Source: Treponema sp. (GTDB lineage: Bacteria > Spirochaetota > Spirochaetia > Treponematales > Breznakiellaceae). From it: a DNA stretch of 39,631 bases. The number at the start of each line of letters is the position of its first letter. Position 1 is the first letter of the stretch. The position numbers were made by a program, and so were the translations under genes. Positions 26,437-37,237 of this stretch are shown one piece after another. The notes beneath the pieces are model-generated. The model did no database searches. It was not told the DNA's origin and worked only from the letters and a program-made list of their open reading frames with translations. Location: assembly GCA_009782955.1 (NCBI GenBank), contig WRIB01000024.1, positions 1 through 39,631 on the forward strand, given 5' to 3'.

Positions 26437-28831
26437 TGATTATTTTTTCTTCAGGCAAATGTTTAGTCAGAATATCTTTAAGATCCTTGATAATAATTGG
26501 TTTTGCCAAAAAATCATCCATCCCTTCTCTTATAAAAGTATCACGTACACCGGAAATAGCATTGGCGGTAAGGGCTATAATTGTTAACCGGGTAAATTCA
26601 TCTCCCAAAGCGCGGATTTTCTGAGTTGCTTCGATTCCGTCCATTCCCGGCATCATGTGATCCATAAATACAATGTCATAATCATTTTTTTGAACCAATT
26701 CAACGGCATCTTCACCCCCGGTAGAGGTGTGAACTTCCGCCCCGTAGCGACGGAGGAAACCTTCTGCTACCATGCGATTTATTTGGTTATCGTCTACTAC
26801 AAGAATACGGGTGTTTCTGACCAGGAAGGAACCGGAATCATCTCTGCTCCTGCGTTGTTCGTAATTTTTTTGGCCATTCAGAACAGCCGCAAGTTGGTTA
26901 ATCACGACAGGTCTGTTCAGGGCATTGGGAATTTCTCTGTCGAATTTTTCTGTAACTTCTTTGATAATAAAAAATTTGTTCGTTTGCTTTTCGTTATCAA
27001 AAAAATCCCTAAAGCCTTCCTTGGCAGTACTGTCAAAAAGAACATGGCTGAAAATTTCCAGTTCGTACAATTTCCGGGCCTGACTCAAGTCCATACAAAT
27101 TCTATAGCGTACCCCTAAATCTCTAAGCATAAATTCCATGCTGTCTGCATTGTACCTGTTGGGTTCGTAAACCAAAACCCGTTTTTCATCCGGAGATTCT
27201 ACTTCCGCCAAAAAACCATCCCGTTTGCCGGGACAAACAATATAAAATGAAAAAGTAGTACCTTCGCCGTAAACACTTCCAACAGTAATTTCCCCGCCAA
27301 GCAATTCCACCAACCGGCGGCTGATAGTAAGGCCAAGCCCTGTTCCTTCTTCATTACGGTTCCTGTGTGTATCCAATTGCTGGAATTCCGTAAAAAGCTG
27401 ATTAAGCTCTTCTTTCTTAATACCCCTGCCGGTATCACTGATATTAAAATTAATCCGGTATGCAGAGCTTGCTGCTTCCAATTCAGGTTCAGCCCAGGCG
27501 CTTAAAATTACAGCGCCTTCTTTGGTAAACTTTACCGCATTGTTCATAATATTGATCAAACACTGCTTAAGTCTTATTTCATCACTCACTACAACAGGGG
27601 GAATATTCCGCGAAATAGACGAAACAAGAGCCAGTCCTTTTTTTGTTGATTTAATATTTATCACATTAAGGGCATCAATAATAAGCGCTGCAAAATCAAA
27701 CGGTTTAAAATCAATCTCCATTTTCTGGGCATCGATCTTGGAAAAATCCAAAATATCATTAATGATTTGAAGAAGGCTTAATGCCGACACTTTAATGGTA
27801 TCTGCCCTTGTAAGCTGTTCTGCGCTCAGGGGATTGGCCAGCATCAGATCCGTCATGCCAATGATAGCATTCATGGGCGTACGAATCTCGTGGCTCATAT
27901 TGGCAAGGAAATTTCCTTTTGCCTGCGCAGCGGCTTCAGCCTGGTTTTTAACTTCCATAATGGGAGTTATATCTGCCCATTCAAAAAGACGTGCGATTTT
28001 TCCTTCTGTTAATTGGGAAGACCTAAGTAAAAAATATGAAGTTTCATTCCGTACGTTAACGGTAAACTGCCGTTCCACATATCCTTCCTGCTCCAAAATT
28101 TCCTGAAAGAGCATCCTTATTTCACTGGCCGGTAAAATATCCAAAAGCGGCATACCATGCAAATTCGCTTTATTGCTTGCCTTGAGCCAGATAGCCAAAG
28201 AATCGCTTAAATATTCAACCTCTGCATCATTATTGATTATAACAATATAGGAAAAGGTGGTTGCCATAAGAGAATTAAAAGTTATACCTGACTTTTCTAC
28301 TTCAACAACGCTTTCTATAAAAAATCTGCTGAAGGAATAAAGCAAAAATCCCATAAGTAAAAAAGCAAGTAACCCGGTATAATTCATGTATCCCGGAATT
28401 CCCGATCCCAAAATAGGATACCGAAATACCACCAGAAGAAAGAACAGTGAAACTGTGGAAATACCGAAAAACTTAAGGAAACCCTTATGTTCCAGATAAC
28501 AAAGAGCGGTAGCCAAATCAATAAAAAGAAGAAAAAAATAAAGAAAGTCTCCTCCCTGTAAGATGGATGCAACTGTGGCAATGACAAAAAAGATGGTAGG
28601 GCAAACCCAGGCCACAAAATGACGGGAAAAATCGTTAAAATAAAAAATCCAGGTATAAAGAGCCGAGAAAATCAGAATTGATGTAACACGCACCAGAAAA
28701 TTCAGGAGGGGGAAACTATAACCTAAAAACAATATAACCGTAAAAACAGCATATGATGCCAGACAAATATAGATTATTACCGGCATGCGGCGATAGGCTT
28801 TTTCAATGCTCAGAATCCACTTTTCTTTCAA
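26432..28831 (-). CDS. Hybrid histidine kinase with membrane sensor
   Basis: This is a 799-aa sensor kinase. Six to seven hydrophobic helices fill residues ~17-175. A PAS-like domain (~185-290) follows, then HisKA with phospho-His314 (NMSHEIRTPMNAI) and a full ATPase domain (NAVKFT, DTGRGIKKEELNQLF, GTGLGLTISRRLVELLGG, GEGTTFSF). Next comes a degenerate receiver (~555-660: RVLVYEPNRYNADS, with LFDSTAKEG in place of the acceptor site). Last is an intact receiver with acceptor Asp724 (VFMDHMMPGMDG) and KP in LAKPI. Having no HPt itself, it would pass phosphate from Asp724 to the HPt domain of the sensor two genes upstream. It is last in a four-gene minus-strand operon and overlaps the lipid-kinase-like gene by 4 nt. 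Confidence 0.93.
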   Translation of the reverse strand: MKEKWILSIEKAYRRMPVIIYICLASYAVFTVILFLGYSFPLLNFLVRVTSILIFSALYTWIFYFNDFSRHFVAWVCPTIFFVIATVASILQGGDFLYFFLLFIDLATALCYLEHKGFLKFFGISTVSLFFLLVVFRYPILGSGIPGYMNYTGLLAFLLMGFLLYSFSRFFIESVVEVEKSGITFNSLMATTFSYIVIINNDAEVEYLSDSLAIWLKASNKANLHGMPLLDILPASEIRMLFQEILEQEGYVERQFTVNVRNETSYFLLRSSQLTEGKIARLFEWADITPIMEVKNQAEAAAQAKGNFLANMSHEIRTPMNAIIGMTDLMLANPLSAEQLTRADTIKVSALSLLQIINDILDFSKIDAQKMEIDFKPFDFAALIIDALNVINIKSTKKGLALVSSISRNIPPVVVSDEIRLKQCLINIMNNAVKFTKEGAVILSAWAEPELEAASSAYRINFNISDTGRGIKKEELNQLFTEFQQLDTHRNRNEEGTGLGLTISRRLVELLGGEITVGSVYGEGTTFSFYIVCPGKRDGFLAEVESPDEKRVLVYEPNRYNADSMEFMLRDLGVRYRICMDLSQARKLYELEIFSHVLFDSTAKEGFRDFFDNEKQTNKFFIIKEVTEKFDREIPNALNRPVVINQLAAVLNGQKNYEQRRSRDDSGSFLVRNTRILVVDDNQINRMVAEGFLRRYGAEVHTSTGGEDAVELVQKNDYDIVFMDHMMPGMDGIEATQKIRALGDEFTRLTIIALTANAISGVRDTFIREGMDDFLAKPIIIKDLKDILTKHLPEEKIIT

Positions 28832-29862
28832 AGAAAATCTCCGCCTTCAAGCAAATCCGCTATGCTAACTTCTTTCGTTTGATTTAAATTGCTTATTGAA
28901 ACCTTTTTTTTCGAAAGGTCTTCTTCCGGCGGCTGAATTAATACAGGCGCGGAAACATTGGTAGGACAGACAAAGTCCAGCGATGCCGGGTGTACTTCAA
29001 GATTTAATTCCGTATCATAAAAAAACTCACCATCCAGGGTAATCGCCATATCCACAGACGAAGTAATCCGGAGTTTTTTGCAGCGATAATGGGTAATATA
29101 CTCGGGCCATTTGGTGTATTGACCTTTTTGATAATCCGTAATTATTTTAATTATTCTATTCTTGGGCACCGGTTTCATTGTATACAGATCCATTAAACCA
29201 TCATTAATCACGGCATCCGGAGCAAGAGTACCCAGGCCGTTTCCGGAAGCGTTGGCAATAAAGATCCCCGTATAATTACCTTCCAGCTCAACACCTTCCA
29301 GTTCAATGTTGTAATGACGAATTTGAGAATTTATGACAGTATAATAAATTCCTGCCAGAAAATAACTGATTTTTAAAGGCAGTCCGAACCGTTCCGATAA
29401 TTCCAGTCCCAATTGATAACTAATGGTTTCGAGGCCAATCAGCACATGTGTTAATACATAATGGTTTCCCGCCATGATCGTATCAATTGTAATTACCGGA
29501 GAAAGGGATAAATTTCTCATGGATGTAAATTCATATCTTGCATTTTCTCCGAAAATATTAAGCAAGTCATCATCTGTACCCATGGGAAAATAGGCAACCT
29601 GAACATTGGGAAGTCCCAATACTCCATTAATCACTTCAAACAGGGTTCCGCTGCCGCCAAATGCATAAACCCTGACCATTTCCGAAGCATTATTGACAAA
29701 ACGCATGGTATAACCAGAAGCATCCCGCTTCCACCTGGTAACATGAATAGTATGATCCATTCTGGGATTTCTGGCAAAAAAATCCTTTATTTCATCAACA
29801 ATGTTATTAACATACCCGGTAACCCGTCCTGCTTTGGGGTTAACGATGCACAGGTGCTTCAT
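28828..29862 (-). CDS. Diacylglycerol/sphingosine-kinase-like protein, altered active site
   Basis: This 344-aa protein belongs to the DagK/LCB5 lipid-kinase family: IVNPKAGR at the start, VYAFGGSGTLFEVINGVLG, PMGTDDDLLN, then a two-layer C-terminal domain (GIFIANASGNGLGTLAPDAVINDGLMDLY and AITLDGEFF). The key nucleotide motif GGDGT reads GGSGT (residues 69-73), so the normally conserved Asp is Ser. The GTxND motif reads GTDDD. Either the activity is altered or it is a pseudokinase that senses or binds a lipid or nucleotide. It sits between two signalling proteins with a 6-bp gap and a 4-nt overlap, so it surely belongs to their operon. The last ~50 residues are not conserved. Confidence 0.82.
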   Translation of the reverse strand: MKHLCIVNPKAGRVTGYVNNIVDEIKDFFARNPRMDHTIHVTRWKRDASGYTMRFVNNASEMVRVYAFGGSGTLFEVINGVLGLPNVQVAYFPMGTDDDLLNIFGENARYEFTSMRNLSLSPVITIDTIMAGNHYVLTHVLIGLETISYQLGLELSERFGLPLKISYFLAGIYYTVINSQIRHYNIELEGVELEGNYTGIFIANASGNGLGTLAPDAVINDGLMDLYTMKPVPKNRIIKIITDYQKGQYTKWPEYITHYRCKKLRITSSVDMAITLDGEFFYDTELNLEVHPASLDFVCPTNVSAPVLIQPPEEDLSKKKVSISNLNQTKEVSIADLLEGGDFL

Positions 29863-29868
29863 TGTTTT

Positions 29869-32238
29869 TTATTTCCTTACAAGCTCAAACAGCTCCTGAA
29901 TTTTAGCAGCCATTCCTTCATATTCCAGATTTTCTATATCCAACAGGATATTTTGCAATTTTTTTTGAATTTCTTCATTTTCCCAATTAAGAGAAGCCAA
30001 AGGCATCAGCAGGGAATTGGCAGTTGCAACATCAAAAGTATCGCAGGCTTTTTGTACCTGTTCCAGCACTTTCTCCAAATCCGCTACCTCGCCTTTACGG
30101 GAATCCTTTTCCTGCTGGGGAAAAATGGCTGCAAGGTTCCGGGAAAATACCCGTAATTTTTCCTCAAAAGACGGATAGTTATTCTTGCAGTATGTCTCAT
30201 CGTCCGATTTGGCAGCAAATTCCAATTGCCGTGCTTCGTCTCCAAAAGCTTCTGCCCCAATAATATACAATGCGGATTTCATACCGTGAACTTCTATGGC
30301 AAATGACGCCAAATCTTTGGTAAATAAACTGCGCAATTTGGTTATTGATTCGGAAATAACCTTAACAGTTACCTTAAGCAATTCGGCATATTTTTTCTTG
30401 TCTCCTCCAATAAGGAGTATGCCTTTTTCAACATCAAGATTTTGAATGTTTCCGGCTTTTTCCAGAAAAGCTTCATCATTTTCTGTCATATCCAATTCCT
30501 GTTCGTCTTCCTGTTTTTCAACAGTGCTATTTTTCCTTGCACGTTCTGCGGGCTTTTGCATTTCATGTTCCCAATCGGCCCTGCGACTGATTAGATAACT
30601 TAAAACATCTCCCACAAAAAGCAAGGTTGTATCGTCATGAATAATTGTTCCCTGTTTTTTCCCTTCCATAATGACATAACCCCGCAAGACTTCATCAGCT
30701 CTGAGGGGAAGTATACATACAGATTTGGTAATAAAACTTATAAACGGTAATTGTGTTTTTTCCAGGTTTTCCCCGTTCATTGTAAGGTGCTTTTTACCTT
30801 CAAGGAGTTTTGCCACCTGGTTATGCGCAAAGAATTCACTGTCGCCTTCCTCCCATTCGGTTGAGGGATATAATGCAACAATTCTTGGTTCATTATTAAT
30901 AATAAAGACAAATGAAGCTCTAAAAACATTATAGTATTTGGCGATTTCATTCAACAATTTATCAAATGCTTCGTGCAGAGTGTTACTGCGAAACAATGCA
31001 TAATGAATACGAAGCAGCAGATCAAACCGGTCATAATACCGATCAAGCAGGATTTTATTGGTTCTGAACTGATCCGCCATGCGAATCAATGATCTGGATA
31101 TCATTCCCATCTCATCCTGTGTATTAATAATATCTATCTTCATTTGCAGATTGCCTGAACCAATGTTTTCGCTGGCTTCGGTTAATTTTTTAAGAGGCGC
31201 CGCAATGCCCTTTGAAAAATAAATAAAAAGCAGCGTAAAAGCGATCAAACAAACCACAAACAAAGAACCAATAGGCAGAAGAACAGGAATAATCTGCCGT
31301 AGTATAATTTTCTGCGGTATGGATGAAAAAATGTAAAGAGTATGGCCGTATATTTCGACTGGATGAAAGTGATTGAAGCTATTTACCCCTGTAAGTTCAG
31401 AGTACCCTGTAAAATTTAATCCCATCTCATCATGAGGATTGTCAAAAAAATCCATTACTTCGGGGTAGCTGCCAAACCCCAGTTCCTCCAGGTTTTTTCC
31501 GATTATATCGGTGCCTTGGAAATAACAAAGTAAACCATCCTGCATAAAAATTGCAGAAACCGAATCAATAAACTCCGTGCTTCCCAGAGTTTCCTCATTT
31601 ACAACTGCATCAAGTCCGACAACACCAATGGGTTTGCCGCCTCTTAAAACCGGTTCGTTAACGCCAAAGACATGAACCGGACCAAAACCATAATCCCAAA
31701 GCAGTTCAGAAACACCAAGATCGGTATAAAAAGTGCCCGTTTTCATTGGAATGGCATAGTAGAACGACTCTTCGCTATCATCCAAAGTGTTTTCGTCCAT
31801 ATCGTCAAGTACAGACCAGGAATCTCCGTCTTTGATAAAAGAACGTATATAACGTCCGGAAGGAGCGCCGGAATAATCCTCTGTATGTAGAGAATCATTC
31901 CCGTCAAAGGCATTAGGTTCAAAAGCCAGCCATGCGTTAATTACCACGGGATTATAGAACCGAGAAGTAATAATATTCTCTCCCCTTACACGGGCAGCAG
32001 GATCGTTTGGATTAATTTTTTCCAGTTCCCTTGCAGAGATTTTAACCGAGAGTTCCATAATATCAAAACACTTCATTAAATTCGAAGCGCTGTACACCGC
32101 TTGATTGTGCAGTTCCCGCTCTGTTTCCCTGATTTTGAGTCTGTAAACCTGATGAACTATAAAAACTGAAAGAAACAAGTAAATAATAAAAAAAGGCAAT
32201 AAAGTATAAAACAATATCTTATGACGAATTGATTTCAT
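29869..32238 (-). CDS. Cache-HAMP-GAF sensor with C-terminal HPt domain
   Basis: This is a 789-aa membrane signalling protein without kinase or methyl-accepting domain. A helix at ~8-30 and another at ~320-345 bracket a large extracytoplasmic double-Cache-like region (NPVVINAWLAFEPNAFDG, GKPIGVVGLDAVVNEETL). A HAMP domain follows (PLKKLTEASENIGSGNLQ), then a GAF-like segment (~405-560) and a charged linker. The HPt domain near 610-730 has its phospho-His651 in EVHGMKSALYIIGA. It could accept phosphate from the hybrid kinase and deliver it to the HD-GYP regulator, with the Cache ligand controlling the transfer. It overlaps the HD-GYP gene by 4 nt. Confidence 0.85.
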   Translation of the reverse strand: MKSIRHKILFYTLLPFFIIYLFLSVFIVHQVYRLKIRETERELHNQAVYSASNLMKCFDIMELSVKISARELEKINPNDPAARVRGENIITSRFYNPVVINAWLAFEPNAFDGNDSLHTEDYSGAPSGRYIRSFIKDGDSWSVLDDMDENTLDDSEESFYYAIPMKTGTFYTDLGVSELLWDYGFGPVHVFGVNEPVLRGGKPIGVVGLDAVVNEETLGSTEFIDSVSAIFMQDGLLCYFQGTDIIGKNLEELGFGSYPEVMDFFDNPHDEMGLNFTGYSELTGVNSFNHFHPVEIYGHTLYIFSSIPQKIILRQIIPVLLPIGSLFVVCLIAFTLLFIYFSKGIAAPLKKLTEASENIGSGNLQMKIDIINTQDEMGMISRSLIRMADQFRTNKILLDRYYDRFDLLLRIHYALFRSNTLHEAFDKLLNEIAKYYNVFRASFVFIINNEPRIVALYPSTEWEEGDSEFFAHNQVAKLLEGKKHLTMNGENLEKTQLPFISFITKSVCILPLRADEVLRGYVIMEGKKQGTIIHDDTTLLFVGDVLSYLISRRADWEHEMQKPAERARKNSTVEKQEDEQELDMTENDEAFLEKAGNIQNLDVEKGILLIGGDKKKYAELLKVTVKVISESITKLRSLFTKDLASFAIEVHGMKSALYIIGAEAFGDEARQLEFAAKSDDETYCKNNYPSFEEKLRVFSRNLAAIFPQQEKDSRKGEVADLEKVLEQVQKACDTFDVATANSLLMPLASLNWENEEIQKKLQNILLDIENLEYEGMAAKIQELFELVRK

Positions 32239-33290
32239 ATTATTCCATCAGAACTTTCACTATTGTTGTTCGAACGCCGCCTTGCTATTGATTCAATTTC
32301 ATCATGTATTGATACAAAAGCATCAATGACCTGGGGGTCAAAATGCGAACCCTTACCTTCTACAACAAGGTTAAACGCTTCATGAGAATCCATGGCTTTT
32401 CTGTAAATCCGGTCTGCAGCCACTGCATCGTATACATCAGCTACTGCCATTATTCTTGAACACAGAGGGATTTGATCTCCTTTAAGTCCGTGAGGATACC
32501 CGGTCCCATTGTATTTTTCGTGATGCCCCTCCGCAATTTTAATTGCATAATTCAGATAATGCTGTGTGGGTGTCCGTTTATACATATCCCTGAGTAAATC
32601 GCCGCCTATGGTAGTATGGGACTTCATGATGTTAAACTCCCGATCATCCAGCCTATCCGGCTTTAACAGTATAATATCACTGACACCTATCTTGCCTATA
32701 TCGTGAAGCAGTGCTCCGCGGGTCATAAGGGAAAGTTCCTCCTCGTTAAGCTCTCCCTGAAAACAACTCTGATGTATCAATTCCCGGCCTATAAGTGATA
32801 CATACTTTCTGGTTCTTTGAATATGATCGCCGGTGCTTTTGTCACGGCTTTCGATCATTTCAGCAAAGGAAATAATTATGCTGTCTTCCAGTTCTTTAAC
32901 GGTATTTTCCAGATTTTGCTGATACCTCGCAAAATTCAGGTGAAGTTTTAAGCGGTGATTAAGGATGCTCTTCTCTACCGGCTTGGTAATAAAATCCACA
33001 ACTCCCGATTCCAAAGCACGGGCTTCCGTAGCTATGTCGTGGTTGGCAGTAAGAAAAATAACCGGAATTCGGCTTAATACAACACTGTTCTTAATCCGTT
33101 TCAGTGTTTCAAAACCATCCATTTCCGGCATATCCACATCCAGAAGGATAAGATCAGGCACACGTTGGAGACAGATTTGCAGGGCTTGTGCGCCGGATTT
33201 TGCTAATAATATCTGATATGTATCGGCAAGCTGCAACTGAATGTTTTTAAGATTCGCAAGATTGTCGTCAACTACCAGTATTTGGTACAT
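32235..33290 (-). CDS. HD-GYP response regulator (c-di-GMP phosphodiesterase)
   Basis: This 351-aa two-domain regulator of the RpfG type has a receiver at residues 1-120 with acceptor Asp51 (LLDVDMPEMDG), Thr81 and Lys103. The HD-GYP domain has HDIGKIGVSDIILLKPDRL, HHEKYNGTGYPHGLKGDQIP, DVYDAVAADRIYRKA and GSHFDP, all metal and substrate motifs present. It should hydrolyse cyclic di-GMP when phosphorylated, altering motility or adhesion. It is the first gene of the signalling operon. GGAGG lies just before ATG 33290, and a TATAAT (33317-33322, leftward) lies upstream, back to back with the enolase promoter. Confidence 0.95.
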   Translation of the reverse strand: MYQILVVDDNLANLKNIQLQLADTYQILLAKSGAQALQICLQRVPDLILLDVDMPEMDGFETLKRIKNSVVLSRIPVIFLTANHDIATEARALESGVVDFITKPVEKSILNHRLKLHLNFARYQQNLENTVKELEDSIIISFAEMIESRDKSTGDHIQRTRKYVSLIGRELIHQSCFQGELNEEELSLMTRGALLHDIGKIGVSDIILLKPDRLDDREFNIMKSHTTIGGDLLRDMYKRTPTQHYLNYAIKIAEGHHEKYNGTGYPHGLKGDQIPLCSRIMAVADVYDAVAADRIYRKAMDSHEAFNLVVEGKGSHFDPQVIDAFVSIHDEIESIARRRSNNNSESSDGII

Positions 33291-33308
33291 GAATCCTCCA
33301 AAATGGGA

Positions 33309-33338
33309 TTTACAGTATTATACACTATACATCATAAT
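33309..33338 (+). promoter_or_regulatory. Promoter of eno
   Basis: TTTACA (33309-33314), an 18-nt spacer and CATAAT (33333-33338) precede the enolase ATG by about 30 bp. The -10 of the leftward signalling operon (33317-33322) lies inside the spacer. Confidence 0.5.
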
Positions 33339-33355
33339 AAAAAATAAACCAATAA

Positions 33356-34693
<1,338 letters not shown>

Positions 34694-34774
34694 GAAATAA
34701 TTGTAACACGCCGTATGCCCAAAAATATTAGCATTTAAAAAAATGACTAAGGGCCGCATGGGGCTAATTCTTTG

Positions 34775-36154
34775 TTAATTCGAGCCAAACAATCCTTTAA
34801 TCGCACTTTTTAAATCGTTGGCGGTATAAAGCGAATAGCCCAGCCCGGCGGCGGTTTTTTCCCGTACAGCATGCCGGCGTACGGGCAACACCTCACCTGC
34901 CAAAGAAAGCTCGCCTGCAATGGCTGTTATGGCAGGAAGTGAAATGCCGGTTCGTGCCGAGTACAGCGCTGCCGCCAGGGCAAGTTCTATACCTACTTCT
35001 TTGATTCGTATGCCGCCGGCAACATTAACATAGATGTCCTGATCGGAAAGCCGCAAACCCAGATGTTTTTCGAGACATGCAGCGATTCTGGAAACCCGGT
35101 TTGTTTCTATTGAACCGGAGAAGACTCTGCTTATGGAACCTTTGGCAGGAACCGTCAGCGCCTGAAGCTCCACCAAAAGCGACCGCGTCCCTTCCAGAAC
35201 GGCAGCAATGGCAATTCCTGCAGGGATATTCCCTTCGCGCCGGACAAGAAAAAGCATCGAAGGGTCGGCAACTTCTGATAAACCCTTTTCGCCCATGGTA
35301 AAAATACCGATCTCGTCAACAGAACCAAAGCGGTTTTTTACCGAACGGAGAAACCGGCAATCACCGCCTGCAAAACCGGCGCTGCCGGAACTGTGCGAAC
35401 TATCGTTTGCAGAACCGCCTCCCGTATCTCCTGTTACTCCCTGTTCAAAATACAGCACCGTATCTACCATGTGTTCAAGGGTTTTTGGTCCCGATATAAG
35501 ACCATCTTTGGTTACATGAGCAGCAAGGAACAGCGCCGCATCATGTTCTTTAACCCATGAAATCAATTCATAGGCGCAGAACTTCATCTGGTTAATGGTT
35601 CCTGGAGCAGGACCGGCTTCATCGGTATGGAGAGTCTGTACCGAATCAACCATAATGAGTACCGGTTTTGTTGCATCAAGGATTATCAAAATATCTTCCA
35701 TTTTGCCGGTACAGCAAAGCTCAATACGGGCAAGGTTACCTGCTCCTAAACGATCGGCACGCATTTTTATCTGGCCGGCGGATTCTTCACCACTGACATA
35801 TAAAATTCTTCCCTGAGTTTGAGCGGCAGCGGCCACCTGCAGAAGCAAAGTAGATTTGCCGATTCCCGGCTCACCTCCCAAAAGAATGGCCGATCTTTTC
35901 ATAATACCGCCGCCCAATACCCGATCCAGTTCCTGTATACCGCTGGAAATTCTCTTGCCTTCTATTGGGTCTACCGACGACAATGGAACGGACTGAGGGG
36001 GAGAAGAATTCCCCGTACGGATAGTCTTTGTGGAAGTAACGGCGGTTTCTACCAGAGTATTCCATTCACCGCATTCAGGACAACGGCCTAACCATTTGGG
36101 CTCTTCATGACTACAGGAACCGCACTTAAAAACGTGAGCTTTTGTCTTTTTCAT
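34775..36154 (-). CDS. radA: DNA repair protein RadA (Sms)
   Basis: This 459-aa branch-migration helicase acts in recombinational repair. The N-terminal zinc finger is CGSCSHEEPKWLGRCPECGEW. The RecA-like ATPase has Walker A GGEPGIGKSTLLLQ and Walker B VLIMVDSVQ. KNRFG lies in SVKNRFGSVDE, the motif that marks RadA. The C-terminal Lon-protease-like domain holds VAGGIRIKEVGIELALAAALYSA. A Gly/Ser-rich insert (GDTGGGSANDSSHSSGSAGFAGGD, ~235-260) just before KNRFG is longer than usual. It begins 20 nt after the cheX stop, with no visible Shine-Dalgarno, and may be co-transcribed with cheX. Confidence 0.96.
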   Translation of the reverse strand: MKKTKAHVFKCGSCSHEEPKWLGRCPECGEWNTLVETAVTSTKTIRTGNSSPPQSVPLSSVDPIEGKRISSGIQELDRVLGGGIMKRSAILLGGEPGIGKSTLLLQVAAAAQTQGRILYVSGEESAGQIKMRADRLGAGNLARIELCCTGKMEDILIILDATKPVLIMVDSVQTLHTDEAGPAPGTINQMKFCAYELISWVKEHDAALFLAAHVTKDGLISGPKTLEHMVDTVLYFEQGVTGDTGGGSANDSSHSSGSAGFAGGDCRFLRSVKNRFGSVDEIGIFTMGEKGLSEVADPSMLFLVRREGNIPAGIAIAAVLEGTRSLLVELQALTVPAKGSISRVFSGSIETNRVSRIAACLEKHLGLRLSDQDIYVNVAGGIRIKEVGIELALAAALYSARTGISLPAITAIAGELSLAGEVLPVRRHAVREKTAAGLGYSLYTANDLKSAIKGLFGSN

Positions 36155-36174
36155 ATTAAAAAAACCGTTTTGTA

Positions 36175-36639
36175 TTATTTTTCCTGTATATTGATTGAAA
36201 GGCAGATTACTTCATGTTCATAAATTACAAAGGGAATACAAAGCAGCCTGATTCTGTCTTCGGGAATAACTATCATGTGAGCCTTGCCGCTTATTACTTT
36301 AGGAAGAGAAATAATTATTCTGAACATATCTTCAAGGTTTCTTTTAACATTTCCGGCAATAATATTAACAAGTTCTCCTACCACATCAACTATATCTGAA
36401 TTGGAAAACTCGTCAGCTCCGGTTAACTGAGCGGTAATTTTTGAAGCGGTCTCCTTCTTCATGGAAATGGCTACAAGCCCTTTTACTTCCCCGGTCAAGG
36501 CAATGATGCCGGAAATATCCCACTCCAGAAACGACTCTTTTTCCGCAAAATAGGCCCGGTCAGGTTTTAACTCAACCTGTAGCATGTTACTAAATACAGT
36601 AGATGTAACCTGTACAAAGGGCTGAATATACTGCTCCAT
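36175..36639 (-). CDS. cheX: CheX-family chemotaxis phosphatase
   Basis: This 154-aa protein of the CheX/CheC family removes phosphate from CheY-P and so ends the chemotaxis signal; CheX is the usual CheY phosphatase in spirochaetes. The ExxN catalytic pair is Glu89-Asn92 in VDVVGELVNIIAGNVK. The single-motif layout, the N-terminal MEQYIQPFVQVTSTVFSNML helix and the end strand VIYEHEVICLSI support CheX over CheC. No other chemotaxis gene adjoins it. Its predicted promoter ends 6 nt before the ATG, so it is probably translated from a leaderless mRNA. Confidence 0.9.
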   Translation of the reverse strand: MEQYIQPFVQVTSTVFSNMLQVELKPDRAYFAEKESFLEWDISGIIALTGEVKGLVAISMKKETASKITAQLTGADEFSNSDIVDVVGELVNIIAGNVKRNLEDMFRIIISLPKVISGKAHMIVIPEDRIRLLCIPFVIYEHEVICLSINIQEK

Positions 36640-36645
36640 TTGTTC

Positions 36646-36674
36646 AGTATATACGCACTGTTTTAAAAATACAA
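36646..36674 (-). promoter_or_regulatory. Leaderless promoter of cheX
   Basis: Reading leftward: TTGTAT (36669-36674), 17 nt, TATACT (36646-36651), then 6 nt to the ATG at 36639. There is no room for a ribosome-binding site. Confidence 0.65.
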
Positions 36675-36731
36675 GTAGCCGTGCATTGGCTGTTCAGGGC
36701 TTTTGCGGTATCATAAGCCAAGAGGTATGTT

Positions 36732-37226
36732 TTGGCAAAGGACTTTACCCATTTTGACTCCCGCGGCAACGCTATTATGGTAGATGTTTCCGAAAAAGAA
36801 ATAACTTCCCGTACCGCCATAGCAAAAGGAATCATCTCGATGAATGACACAGCCATAAAGGCAGTGTTGGGCGGAACCGCCAAAAAAGGAGATGTTCTGG
36901 GTGTCGCCCGTACCGCCGGGATCATGGCGGCCAAACGTTGCGCTGAACTTATACCGCTTTGCCATCCGCTGAATTTCGATAAATGTACCATAGATTTTTC
37001 CATAAACGAAAAGAAGAAAGAAATTGAAGCATCGTGCACGGTAAAACTTTCCGGAAAAACCGGAGCGGAAATGGAAGCACTTGCGGGCGTGTCCATTGCC
37101 CTGCTTACCATTTATGATATGTGCAAAGCTTTGGACAGGACAATGGTTATTAGTGATATTAAACTCATGGAAAAGTCCGGCGGCAAGAGCGGCCATTTTG
37201 TTCGTGATGACTCTCTGCACGGATAA
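36732..37226 (+). CDS. moaC: Cyclic pyranopterin monophosphate synthase MoaC
   Basis: This 164-aa second enzyme of molybdenum-cofactor synthesis turns the MoaA product into cyclic pyranopterin monophosphate. Family marks are [58 protein letters not shown] with the active-site Lys and His, [33 protein letters not shown], and the KSGGKSGHF end. The start is TTG 36732, with GAGG 6 nt before it; the ATG at 36727 is out of frame. It is followed after 11 nt by moaA, so the two form an operon. Confidence 0.96.
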   Translation: MAKDFTHFDSRGNAIMVDVSEKEITSRTAIAKGIISMNDTAIKAVLGGTAKKGDVLGVARTAGIMAAKRCAELIPLCHPLNFDKCTIDFSINEKKKEIEASCTVKLSGKTGAEMEALAGVSIALLTIYDMCKALDRTMVISDIKLMEKSGGKSGHFVRDDSLHG

Positions 37227-37237
37227 GGTAATAGATC

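Noticed and set aside
34694-34774. A terminator between eno and radA
   Set aside because: Only a weak bulged TTAG-CATT stem is visible, without a T run, so I cannot support it.
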